Below, one piece after another: positions 9,789 to 21,100 of a stretch of DNA of 64,000 bases. Source of the DNA: Agrostemma githago (taxonomy: Eukaryota; Streptophyta; Magnoliopsida; Caryophyllales; Caryophyllaceae); NCBI GenBank assembly GCA_958450325.1, contig OY288247.1:8050429-8114428 (forward strand). The letters run 5' to 3'. A program made the position numbers and the translations under genes. The notes beneath the pieces are model-generated. The model ran no database searches and was not told the origin of the DNA. It saw nothing but the letters and a program-made list of their open reading frames with translations. How positions within the stretch are numbered: the stretch's first letter is position 1; every line of letters begins with the position of its first letter.

Positions 9789-11503
9789 TGTTGTGTGCTA
9801 AATTTAGACCGTTTTTCCCCTCATTTAGACCCGTTTTTCCCTCGTTTTGCGAGTTTAGAGTGCGATTATCACAATATTTTGAGTATTTCTCGCATTAGCG
9901 TCCCTCTTGTGCGTTTTACGTGTTTTTGGTAGTTTTTCTATCAATTTTGATAGGATTTGGCACCGAAATCACGATCGAGCTTTCACGAGCACAAGAGAAG
10001 GGAACACCTTCCAAAGAGCAAAGTGCACAACTTAAAGTTCAAGTCATCCGATCAATCAACGAAGAATGAGACAAGAAAAAGAGGCCAGAAATATGACCGG
10101 GTGAAATTTCACCCGATGAAGTACCACCGGGCGAAATTTCACCCGACGGTAAATGTGCCTCCCCGAAGATTTTCCGAGCTTGTCCACCGGGCGAAAATGA
10201 CCGGGCGAAATTTTGCCCACCGGGTGAAATTTCGCCCGATGGTGAAAGTGTCCAAAATCGTGAAACTGGAAAAAGTCCACCGGGTGAAATTTCACCCGAT
10301 GGTATTGGTCCGTGTACGACAGGGCGAAGTTCCACCTCATGTGAAGATTAAAGGGTGATTGTCTCACTAATGGAGCAAAAAGTTGGATTTGGGCTTTAGG
10401 TTAACAAACCCATTAAGGCATTACCATATATATTACTACCCTAGTTAGTTGCCTATTACCTCTCCATTAAGCTAAGGAGGGAAGAAGTGAAAAGGCAACC
10501 ATTAGTAAACAATTCTATAGTAATCTTAGTAGTAATCCTCCATAATTCTAGTAGTTTACATAGTAATTTAGTAGTAGATCTTCTTAGTTTCTCATCAACA
10601 ATACTCTAGATCTCCATCCAAGTTTGTAGAACATTATTCCAAGTTTTATTTGAAGATTTGTGGAGATTATTGAAGGATTAGTGACAAGTTCTTCATTCTC
10701 TTCATCAAAGATTCAATCTTTATTTATGAAATCTTCTTATTTATTGTAGATCTTCAAAGTTGGTATACTTCTCTTCCACTCCCTAATCTCTAGATCTTAT
10801 TTATGATTGTTTTATATTATCCTCTTGTTAGATCATAGTTTCCTTATTTTCTTTAGATCTAGTAATTATGCATGCTTTAGTTAACTTCTCCTTTATTGAT
10901 GTTTTGTTGTCTCCCATCATGATTAGTGAGTAGATTCCTTGTTGGGAGTTTAGGGATGAGGACTTGGATTATTTGAATTAAGGGATGTTGGTGGGTTGCT
11001 TGCTTATTGGTTTATCTTGTTTATGGTTGTTGTGTCATTGTTGTTTTAGTCCGGCCAACTAGACCGACCTTGACTCATTTCTATCAATATGGGGAAACTC
11101 GGGGTAGAAATTACCGTAAATTTGAGACTTACCCTTCTTCGCCGCGAAAGCGGGTTTTTAGGTGGGTTGGGTGAAGAAACCGAAAGGTGGCATTCTCCCT
11201 TTATCAATGTTGTGACAAAAACCCGATCCCGACCTTCTTAGACTCCATTGTCCGAATCCCGACTTCCCCCTAACACCTTTCCCTAGATTGATCACCCCTA
11301 GCTACCTCCATCGCAAAACTCTAGTGTAGACTCAACCCCTAGAAATCACCCCCCATCTTGACTCCAAACACGCCGCTTTTAACTCGACATAACATTCTGT
11401 TCCCTGTGATTACTCTAGTAGTTTTTGTGTTATTACGAGTCTACAAATATTGTTTGACCCCCCGTCCTTCGCTAAACGACCGATCCAATTTGGGGAGCCG
11501 TCA
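9789..11503 (+). mobile_element. Solo LTR (family 1) inserted in copia integrase
   Basis: This 1715-bp insertion begins TGTTGTGTGC and ends GGAGCCGTCA. It is flanked by exact 5-bp duplications AAATT (9784-9788 and 11504-11508). Removing it and one duplicate rejoins the integrase. TG...CA ends, a 5-bp duplication and no coding domains fit a solo LTR left by recombination of a larger element. The orientation is not proven. The interior carries an array of short palindromes at 10098-10336. Confidence 0.8.
10098..10336. repeat. Array of 18-bp palindromes in solo LTR 1
   Basis: The unit CGGGTGAAATTTCACCCG is its own reverse complement. Perfect copies lie at 10098-10115 and 10281-10298. Near-perfect copies with one or two changes lie at 10128, 10202 and 10221, a half-site at 10188 and a decayed copy near 10319. 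Spacers are unequal, so it is not a simple tandem repeat. The open frames on both strands here repeat VKFHP/GEISPG and are by-products. Confidence 0.85.
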
Positions 11504-11508
11504 AAATT

Positions 11509-12887
11509 AAACAACTTTTCTCCGATAATGGTGGAGAATATCTTAAATTAACATCATCCATCACTTCGGATGGCATCTCTCACTTTATCTCCCCCCCCCC
11601 CCCTCATACCCCCGAACACAATGGGTATGCCGAGCGTCGTCATCATCACATTATCGAAACCGGCATGTCCCTCCTCTCTTACGCGTCTTTTCCCTCTTCG
11701 TTTTGGTCTTTTGCCTTTGTTACCGCGGTCTATCTCATTAATCGTATGTCCACTCCTACTCTAGGAAATCTTTTTCCGTAGTTTAAACTTTTTAAAAAGG
11801 AACCAAATTATTTTAAATTACGTAGCTTTGGTTGTCTTTGTTACCCTTGGTTACGTTCCTACACGTCCCACAAACTAGACCCTAAATCCTCACCTTACAT
11901 CTTTGTTGGTCACTCCGCTACCCAAAGTGCCTATCCCTGTTATGATATGTCTAAAAATAAAATGTTTACTTCCCGTCATGTCAAATTTGTAGAAACCAAC
12001 TTCCCTTATACCCGGTTGTCTGTCTCGCCCCCCGACACCACCTATTTCCCCACAAATGGGTGTCAATTCTCCCTTCCCATAATCCCTCCCCCGGTCTTAC
12101 TCCCTACCTCGGTCCCTGCCCCTTCCCCCCCTCCCTCGGCCGAAACTCTCCCCCCTTCCCAGCCGGGTCATCCCGACGTCCCTACCCCCGGACACCAACC
12201 CACCCTTGCCACCACCCACAGCTTCCGCCTCACCTCCCCGTATTCACACTCGCTCCACCTCGGGTATTCGCAAACCCAACCCCAAATACCTCCACTCTAC
12301 CACTGTGACCAACCCTACCACCCTCCCCCTTACAACCAAATCCGCCCTTGCACAACCTCACTGGCGCGACGCCATGATCGCTGAGCACCAAGCCCTCATC
12401 ACCAACAAGACATGGTACCTTGTTCCCTCTCATCCCTCCTACAATATAATAGGTTGTAAATGGGTTTATCGAGTTAAGTATAATCCAGACAACACCATAG
12501 GCAAATATAAGGCCCGTCTTGTAGCCAAAGGATTCCACCAATGCCCAGGCATTGACTACTTCGAAACTTTTAGCCCCGTCGTCAAACCCGTCACAGTTCA
12601 CCTCATTTTGACGCTTGCTCTTGTCCGCGGTTGGTCCCTCAAGCATCTAGACATCAACAATACTTTTCTACAAGGTACTCTTTCTAAGAGTTTATATGTC
12701 TCAACCCCCTGGCTTTGTTAATTCCTCTTTTCCCACTCATGTCTGCAAATTATCTAAAGCTATTTACGGTCTCAAACAAGCTCCTCGAGCTTGGTATACT
12801 GAGCTTAAAAATTATTTATTATCCTATGGGTTCGATCACTCCTTATCCGATCCCTCCCTTTTTATATATAAATCACATAATACTATT
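11509..12887 (+). pseudogene. Copia C-terminal integrase and N-terminal RT remnant
   Basis: This resumes the integrase after the solo LTR: FSDNGGEYL, containing the second catalytic Asp, then a C-run (11590-11602) that shifts the frame, then the HHHIIETG block. A proline-rich linker follows (about 12050-12300). RT begins with WRDAMIAEHQAL, NKTWYLV and KARLVAKGF near 12360-12540. It continues in another frame with CKLSKAIYGLKQAPRAWY and stops at 12887, where the second solo LTR sits. Several frameshifts make it non-functional. Confidence 0.85.
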
Positions 12888-13308
12888 TGTAGACACCCAC
12901 ATTTTGACCTCCAGGTGTCTATAGCAGTTTCCGAAAAGCACCCGATGATGATCGGACGTAAACATGACTTAATACGCTCGATTTTTGGACTCGGAATCAA
13001 TAGTAGTTGGCACGAACTTTTGGCGGAGTAAAAATCTCACCAAACCAACCTCAAATTCAGGTCCAGTGGATCGTTTCCAGTCAAATGAGACTAATTTGGG
13101 TCAAAACCGTCACCAAGGGCAAAAACGGTCTTTTAGCGACCAAGTCAAACCCCAGTCAAAGACATTTCCGAAACAAAATATCTGACGCAAACTCGAAAAT
13201 CCAACTCGAAGTCAGATTCCTCACAAAAAATCAGCTACAAAAAACATGAAACAATTCCTAAAAGATAAAAATCGATCTCCAAAAGGAAACTTTTACCCGG
13301 CTCAGACC

Positions 13309-13394
13309 CACTCGATCGAGTGGACCGGCCACTCGGTCGAGTGAGCTCCTAAAAAACGCCAAATATGGCATCAGACCGGGCACTCGATCGAGTG
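13309..13394. repeat. CTCGATCGAG palindromes, cluster 1
   Basis: CACTCGATCGAGTG lies at 13309-13322 and 13381-13394, and CACTCGGTCGAGTG at 13330-13343. The first and third are perfect palindromes and the middle one has a single change at the centre. Confidence 0.85.
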
Positions 13395-14356
13395 ACCCTC
13401 GTTCCAGCTAGAATCGGAGTCTTTCATCTCTCTCAACCGGGTGTTTCTTCCCATGCAAGTAAGCCTTTTCCTATCTAAAGACGGAATCCCCCTCCACCTC
13501 AACCGGTTGCTTTCTTTCCTCACAAGCAACCTATCTCCTATCCAAGTCAGGTGTTTCATCCTATAAATACCCCACCCCCGCAACACAATCAGACACATCA
13601 ATTATCTACAACACACATCAATTATACACATACATTCCTTCACATCAACCCAAAACTCTAGCAAACCATAGGAAAATTATACCGAAATACCGTCCGATTT
13701 TCCCTAGAAATTCTTAAGCAAATAAAAAATACAACACCTTAACTCCTCCTATATTCTCGTTACTCCTACGCAAGTGCCGTTACTACGAGTTCCTAATCGA
13801 GATCGAAATTAGCATGTAGGTTGAGGGTGTTCCAAATCCCGATTTCTCTCTTCTTCTCTTTCCTCCTCACGTTTTTTTCTTTCTTTCTTTTTTCTTCCGT
13901 CGTCATCCATCGTCAAGTGTCGTCAACGTCGTCTTTTATTTATTTTTTCCTTTTTATCACATCTAATATCATTATTACTACTATCGTCTCTAGCAATAAC
14001 GAGTCGTACCTAAAGATTCGATATCGACTCTATAGTCGAATATCGGATCTAAAGGTATCAATCATCAAAACATGTTAAGCATAATACCGTTGAAACCGAG
14101 TAATTACTATATTACAACGTGGATGAATTATCACGTCTTAACAACATTCAAAACAATTTTCCAAACAACTTTCTCAAAATCCACTCTAAATATCCGACAC
14201 CGATTCTATAATTGAATATCGAATATTACAAGTGTCAATATTTAAGTTGAGTATAAATTGCATCATATTTTTATGCGACTTAATCAAATTATCAATTTTC
14301 AAAATCGAAAGCAATTTTAGAGTCGAAATCAAACCGGACCGCAGTCTGTACAGGAG

Positions 14357-14541
14357 GCACTCGATCGAGTGCCGTAGCCACTCGGTCGAGTGACACCCCA
14401 AAACAGAGTCAGAAAGCTTTTTTGAGGACCACTCGATCAAGTCCCTCCATGACTCGATCGAGTGGCATCTCAAAACCCGAACAGAAGGTTTTTTTTTCGA
14501 GGTCCACTCGGTCGAGTCCAGCCATGACTCGATCGAGTGGC
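14357..14541. repeat. CTCGATCGAG palindromes, cluster 2
   Basis: GCACTCGATCGAGTGC (14357-14372) is a perfect 16-bp palindrome. Related sites follow near 14379, 14430, 14452, 14504 and 14526. The last four form two pairs separated by about 9 bp, in which the two sites also match each other in inverted order. Confidence 0.8.
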
Positions 14542-15302
14542 CTTTGTCACGACAAACCCGTGAGCCTTCAACAAATTTTGAGCTTTTTTAACGACTTCGG
14601 TCAACGCGTGTCAAGTCTATCACGTGTCCTATTCTTTTCAAAACCATGCATCATATTGTTTATGTCGTTCTAATCTTTTTCAAACCGTTATACCGTTACT
14701 AACTTGTTTGTTCCTATTTTGAAGCTTTATTTCTCGTTGTTTATTTTATTATACTAAAATGAACATCACATGCTAAAACAACTTTGACGTTATTAGTTTA
14801 GATGCATTAAACGACTTAGTCAAACATAATTCACATGTTTAGTCAAAATGCTCTTTGCATATTCATTTAACCGTCAAACTAACACGCGTATACCAAAAAC
14901 GAACGATATCTTAGTAAAGGCCGCTAAGTGCGGGCGGGGTTGGATGTTCTTTGTGAACTTCCCAACACGTACCCTCACCCCTTACTCAGAACTGTGGTTT
15001 TCGGATGTCCGAAACCATTGGCATACGAGAGTCATTCAATACACGATTACCGATAATATCGGTATCGGCATTGCAATGCAAAGGGACGAGCCCCATAAAC
15101 TCTGAAATCGGAATGAGCCGTACTTTGTGCACGGCCCACTACGACATAGAGTGGGTTCGAACGGGCCCGAACTCCCACAAAGTTCGGTGGCGACTCCAAC
15201 TTCGATTTAAATTTCAGTTTGAGATCAATCTTGCCATGAGATTCATTCGCCTCCCCAAACCCACGCGTGGCCGCGTCGGGGTGGACCTATGTCATGTTCA
15301 CA

Positions 15303-16265
15303 CTATTATTTACCTCTTGGTGTATGTGGACGACATAATGATCGCCGCTGCTCCATCCCAACCTCTCAATAAATTTCTCTCCTTCTTCACTAATCGTTTT
15401 TCGTTGAAAGACCTAGAGTTTCCATCGTATTTCCTTGAAGTTGAGCTTACCCCTACTAAAACAAGCCTTAAACTCACTCAAACTAAATATATATCCGACC
15501 TCCTAACCAAATATGGCATGTTTCATGCAAAATCAGCCGCGACCCCCTTTGTCGCCTACCCCTCTCTTCTCCCCGTCTCAGGATGGGAAATTCCTAACCC
15601 CACCGACTACCGTGCTATAGTCGGTTCTCTACAATATCTCTCCCTAACCTGTCTCGATATAGCTTTTGGTGTCAACAAATTAGCCCAATTTATGCAGGTA
15701 CCACAGGATTGTCATTGGACTGCGCTAAAACGACTACTTCGTTATCTATCAGGTACTCTTGATGTTGGTATTCACTTAACCCGCCAATCTCCTCTAACTC
15801 TCCATGCTTTTAGCGATGCTGATCATGCAGGTGATAAGGCGGATTATGTTTCCACACCGGGCTATATTGTCTATTTGGGCAGGAATCCCATCTCTGGGTC
15901 TCTCGGAAACAACGCGCTTTATCTCGTTCTTCTACTGAAGCTGAGTTTCGGGCCGTGGCGGACACCATGGCCGAAGTATTGTGGCTTCGGTCTCTCTTGG
16001 CCGAACTACACGCACCCCTTTCCATCCTGCCCGTTGTATATTGTGATAATCTTAGTGCTTGTAATTACGCGGCTAATCCAGTGTTTCATTCTAGGATGAA
16101 ACATGTTACAATTTCTTTCATTTTGTTCGGGAACGGGTCACCTCGGGCCACCTTTGTGTTCAACATATCTCGGCAGATGACCAGTTGGCTGACGTGCTGA
16201 CTAAACCTCTTTCCCGGTCGCGGTTGTATCCGATTTTGTCCAAGATTGGTCTATCCTTAGCATCG
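15303..16265 (+). pseudogene. Copia C-terminal RT and RNase H remnant
   Basis: RT resumes with LLVYVDDIMIAA, carrying the catalytic YVDD, and runs through GSLQYLSLTCLDIAF to the RNase H domain (AFSDADHAGD near 15810). A frameshift near 15910 moves the STEAEFRAVA block into another frame. The C-terminal HISADDQLADVLTKP block lies near 16150-16210. Any long frame that starts before 15303 is a fusion with the solo LTR and not a real protein. Confidence 0.85.
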
Positions 16266-16270
16266 TTCAT

Positions 16271-16282
16271 CTTGCGGGAGCG
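16271..16282 (+). other. Polypurine tract
   Basis: CTTGCGGGAGCG directly precedes the 3' LTR. Purine-rich GCGGGAG before TG is typical of copia elements. Confidence 0.75.
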
Positions 16283-16529
16283 TGTTAAAGATATTTAATA
16301 TATCTTGTTCACAGTTGTTTAGTTAATTGTAATCTCTATGTATTATTTTCTATTCCGTAATCTTTCCTAGTCTTAGTAGTTTATTCAACTGTTTATAATA
16401 TTAAGATTCTCTTTTTGTATTTAGGCAAGACTAGATCTCTAGATTGCTTGCTTGCTTCCCAAGCATTTACCTTGTATAAATACACATGTTTATTAAATGA
16501 GATAATCAAGTTTTCACAAATACTTTACA
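16283..16529 (+). repeat. 3' LTR of the copia element
   Basis: This 247-bp copy of 7744-7999 has TG...CA ends and is followed by the target duplication AATAG. Confidence 0.95.
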
Positions 16530-18192
16530 AATAGAACATCACGATCATATATACTAAATTACTCATACAGTTACAGCTATACTGTAGTATCATGTTAAAT
16601 CTCTTAAGAATCTTACGGTAACCAGAATTCACCACCGTACGTACCAATTAGTTAATTCCTGTAAACTTGTAAAGACCAATTCAAGTAACAGTCTGGTGTA
16701 GACCGCGTGTCTAATAATTTAACAAGGTTTTTTATCCATTTGTTTACGATCTTTTCTTCTTATACTACTCCAGTACACATGAATTTTGATCTGATTAGCC
16801 TTCTAATGTACATGCACTCAAGTTTAAAAGTTCATAGAATATAGTAGGATACTCGACGAGTTTGAACTGTGCTGAAAAAATCTGACTATCTGAAGCGATC
16901 CAAATTATTGGATAACCGATGTCTGATTAACCCGTTACACAAAATCAAAATAAACTTAACCAACCTGAAAAATCGATACCCAAGCACGACTAATTAAACA
17001 CCATGTCCAGTCTTATAAGTTACCATCGACCCATGTCTGATCCTTTTCCATCACCATCACCGGCAAGAAAAACATTAATGCATATGGAAGAAATATTTTC
17101 AATATGAAATTATTATATGCAGCAAACATATTTATCGTAAACTTATAATGGATCAAAGACATGAATACTAGTAGATACTAGCTATTTCCGTTATAATTTT
17201 ATGAGTTTTAGTATAAAGTTGTCGAGTTAAATCATATACTAAATGTTTAAGGCTTTAAGCTCAAAAACTTTTAACTTAACTCATAAATTTATATAAATTC
17301 AATTAATATACACAAAACCTCAACAATTGATGTATAATCCTGTTTCCTATATCATCGACATGGATACCAATTGATTTCCATTAATTACCATTTACCACAT
17401 GCCATTGTCGGTTAGATCTCAATCAGCCATAATTTTACATTTTTCACCCCAAAAAGTAAAGTAATCACACAAATCCCAAGAACTGTAACACACACTAGGT
17501 ACTCTGTACCTAACGATGAGTAATTAGTCCACCTTGTGATGAATCATCCATCACACAGTTAAACGGGACAGTTTATTTATTTAGTTAAATGAAGACAAAG
17601 CATGGTTACTAAAAAATAATACTTCGTATTTGATACTGATTTTGTTTTTTTCTAACTAAATGAGTAAATATTTGACCCGTTATAACTACATCTGGCAAAC
17701 GGGTCAGCTTCGGGTTGACTTCGGATCGGGTCAAATCATGGATCATTTTTGGTTTGCTATTTTCAAATTTTTTTTTATGAATATCAACCCGTTTTCTATG
17801 GTAACAGCCGGGTCAGTTTCAGATTAGACCGAGTCAATTAAGATTATAGGTCAAACACGAGTCTTATTTTGAGTGTCAGGTTCATGTTGACTTGTTCGGA
17901 TCAAGTCCTTCACGTTAGATTAATTTTATCAAGTCTAGTTATAAAAATACGACAGACATCAACAAACTATAGTCGTACCTAAGAATTGACCTCACGAAAC
18001 TGCTCGCAGTACATATAATAATAAGAAAAAAAATGGCGTAATTTAATACTCCTAACCTCACCAGTCACCCCCACCATCTCCGAAGATCTGTTTTTCCCTC
18101 ATACGATTGATTACTAACCCATATGATACAAAATCACATAAACATCAGACCAAAGTATTGTATTGTGTGATCCAAAATTGAGAGACGGAAGT
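16530..18192. other. AT-rich intergenic region upstream of the kinase gene
   Basis: No coding signal or repeat family is evident. It contains the presumed promoter and 5' UTR of the kinase gene, but no single convincing TATA box could be chosen. Confidence 0.5.
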
Positions 18193-21100
18193 ATGGGATG
18201 CACATTTTCTGGGTTGAATGCGTTATACGACGCCGTCAATGGCGGAGGTGATGTGTGGATCAATGAGAACAGGTTTAGGATTGTGAGACAGCTTGGTGAA
18301 GGTGGTTTTGCCTTTGTTTTCTTGGTCAAAGAGCTTCTTACTAATGCTTCTTCTTCCTCTGGTCTTTCTAATAAGCTCAAGGACCATTCCTTTCTCTCAG
18401 GTGCTTTCTTACACCTTTTATTAGAATCAGAATCAGAATCAGAATCAGAATTGTTGGGTTATTAGTTTGTTTGATCATTATAGTATTATGGATTTTGTGG
18501 CTAGTTGTTTGTTTTTTTGTGATTGGATCACTGTGTGCAAAATGTTGCATTTCTTTGTGTGTGTTTTGGGGCTTATGACAAGAGCCTGAAACTGCATTGC
18601 TTTGACAATTTATTTGTCTCATTCTTAGGGATTCTTTGAGTTTAGGATTTGGTTGAATCATGGGATTTTGAGGGTATTCTGTTTTTTTTATTGGTTTGAG
18701 AGTTTATGAAGTTCATAAGATAGGACAAGGCATGAAATTCTGTGGGTTTAGGTTTATTTTTCGTTGCTCGTCTGCTAACATTTAAAATTGTTGGCATGAT
18801 GAATTTGATCCAACGAAATTTGATCAGTCGCAGAGGGTAAGGCGGCATACGTTTTCAGAACGTTCCAATAACGGATGACTCGTAGATGGTTGTGGACTTG
18901 TGGTGGTCACTCTTATATTATCATGTGATTTAATTGTTGTGTTTTGGCAGTTTGATCTGATTCTAAAAATGAGTTTATTAATTTGTAGATGATGGGACTT
19001 ATGCTATGAAGAAAGTGTTGATTCAAAACAATGAACAATTGGAATTGGTGAGGGAGGAGATTCGTGTTTCCTCCTTGTTCACCCACCCTAATCTACTTCC
19101 CCTGCTTGATCATGCTATAATCAAAGTCAAGGTAAATAAAGTTATAAAACCAAGAAATATGATTTACTTCTCCACCCAGCCATTTTTACCTTGAAATGGT
19201 GTTTGACTTCTATCAGATGTGCACACTGTTTTCAGTTTGCCTTTTCTGATATATGCTATCGTGATGTCACTTGTATATATGTTGAGAATAGCCTTGTTTC
19301 ACCGCGTATGTTGGACCTTCTGGCAGTTCCATTCCTTCAGAGATATGTTAACGCGTGATGGAGACAATAGGTCATTGTATTTGTGATCACATAATCAGGA
19401 GTATCTAATAGCGCACTTTTTGTGGTTAGCTGGATGGTGAAAATTAAAATGTGGAATTTAGCTCTCTACTTGAGTATTGTGCACCTGATTTGATAGTCTT
19501 ATATTCTAGGCAAATGGTTAATTAATGACTATTATGCTGGTTGAAATCTGATGTAGCTAAACGGAAAATCTATGTTTGTTTGTGTTACTCTGACACGGTG
19601 TCGTGTCCAACACGTATCCGAGTGCCGGATAAAGCTAATTTGTCCGATTTTTATTTATTTTTTTAAATTTTTGGTCTAAAGTGAAATGTCAAAGTTCCCT
19701 GCCGTGAGGGGCACGATACGTGTCATCTTGTCCAACACGGCACCTATGTGAAGTGTCGCAGTGACGGTTATTTATTTGGTTGAGTGTAATTACCATTATA
19801 AGTAGGAACGAAATGAAGAAAGAGAGTCAGGTAAAGGATTGCACTTGATTATGGTGTAATGTGATGACAAACATTCAGCTCCTAGACTCCAGGCCATGTG
19901 CATACCATCACATCAATAGATGTACAATTACATTCTTGTCTGTCTCCCCTCTCTGTGCCCCCTTCTTTATTTCCCCTTATCTCTAGTCCCCTTTACATTG
20001 TGATGGGGATTATGTCCAACCAAACAGGCACTATATGATATCTAAATTTGTATTTTATGCTTACATTGATGATAGACCCATTACATTGTGATGAAGTTGT
20101 TTCAGAACATTTTTGTAGTCTGCACTCCTTTTACTTAATATTTTTTTGGAGTTTTAAGTCTAATATCACTGTCACATAGGTACTTTGTCTCCCTCCATGT
20201 ATCACGGTCTTGTATCCTACAAACCTATGTGATGATGTAGGGTGAAAATGAAGCCTTAGTCGTGACTTCTTTAATGGTCAGGTCGGTGAGTCTGTCAATC
20301 TCGGGGACCGATGATCCCTTTTCCAAATCAAGGATCTATATTTCGTTGTCAGTGAACTGTCACTTGTAATTTGGTTTGAAAGGATCAGAAATCCAAATGC
20401 AACCAATTTTGTTAATGTAACTTGAGTCATGACATCTCCAATGATCAGGTTGATACCTCTGTTAGTTTCGTTCTTTCGGGGACTCGTGCTCCTTTTCTAA
20501 ATGAGGTTCTTAGATTTCATAGTCAGGAACTTTCACTGGTGGTATTGTTTTAAATTGTTCAAACTTCGAAGATCTAAATGCGCCATTGCTTTGTTAAAAT
20601 AATTGCTTGCATGATTGATATTGGTTTGTGGAAAGTCAACTTATCTACCAGTTTGCTTGTATATGGCTGTGCATTTTTTTTGGTATGCTCCTTTGCTTGA
20701 AGTACCTGAGCCTTTAGCTAATTGACTAGGAACACCAGCGTGAAGCTTTCATGATCAGTGTCTTTTTTTGATGAATAAATTCCAATATCTTTTTGTTGCT
20801 TGTGGACAAAAATTGCATGTGCCCTTGGTTTATAGGGTTCTTGGATGTTATGGCTACGGTTGTGATCTAGGGTCTTATTGTTTTGAATTGCACGGGGGTT
20901 CACTTGATCCCCCCTCTGTGGGCACATGATGATTAATTCATCAAATAAAGCCTAAGAATTGGTCCCGTTCTGTTCATGTAGTGGTTTGGGTTTCCATCTT
21001 TTTCCCCTGGAAGTTGTGTTTGATTCTCGCAGTTCTTATTTTGTTCTTTTATTTTTCTTTTCTTGGTTCCTTACCAATTTGATACTATTAAGCTTATTAG

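Larger units (their letters stand above)
12888..15302 (+). mobile_element. Solo LTR (family 2) inserted in copia RT
   Basis: This 2415-bp insertion begins TGTAGACACC and ends CATGTTCACA, with exact 5-bp duplications CTATT (12883-12887 and 15303-15307). It holds no coding domain. A TATAAATA box at 13562-13569 suggests plus-strand transcription. Two clusters of CACTCGATCGAGTG-type palindromes lie inside. A diverged fragment of the same family lies in the opposite orientation at about 40320-41340. A solo LTR is the simplest reading. Confidence 0.75.
7744..16529 (+). mobile_element. Ty1/copia LTR retrotransposon split by two solo LTRs
   Basis: Matching LTRs at 7744-7999 and 16283-16529 are flanked by the 5-bp duplication AATAG (7739-7743 and 16530-16534). 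Next to the 5' LTR is TGGTATCAGAGC (initiator tRNA-Met primer site), and before the 3' LTR is the purine-rich TTGCGGGAGCG. The domain order is Gag, protease, integrase, RT, RNase H, which defines Ty1/copia. Two insertions at 9789-11503 and 12888-15302 interrupt it. Without them and their duplicated target copies the element is about 4.65 kb, a normal copia size. The short LTRs of about 250 bp and the compact body suggest an Ale- or Tork-like lineage. LTR differences, stops and frameshifts show that it is old and dead. Confidence 0.95.

Noticed and set aside
9957..10367. Open frames on both strands with VKFHP/GEISPG repeats
   Set aside because: By-products of the palindrome array. A palindromic repeat gives similar open frames on both strands.
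15005..16099. 364-codon frame joining solo LTR 2 and RT
   Set aside because: The first 100 codons lie in the inserted LTR. The target duplication at 15303-15307 marks the joint.
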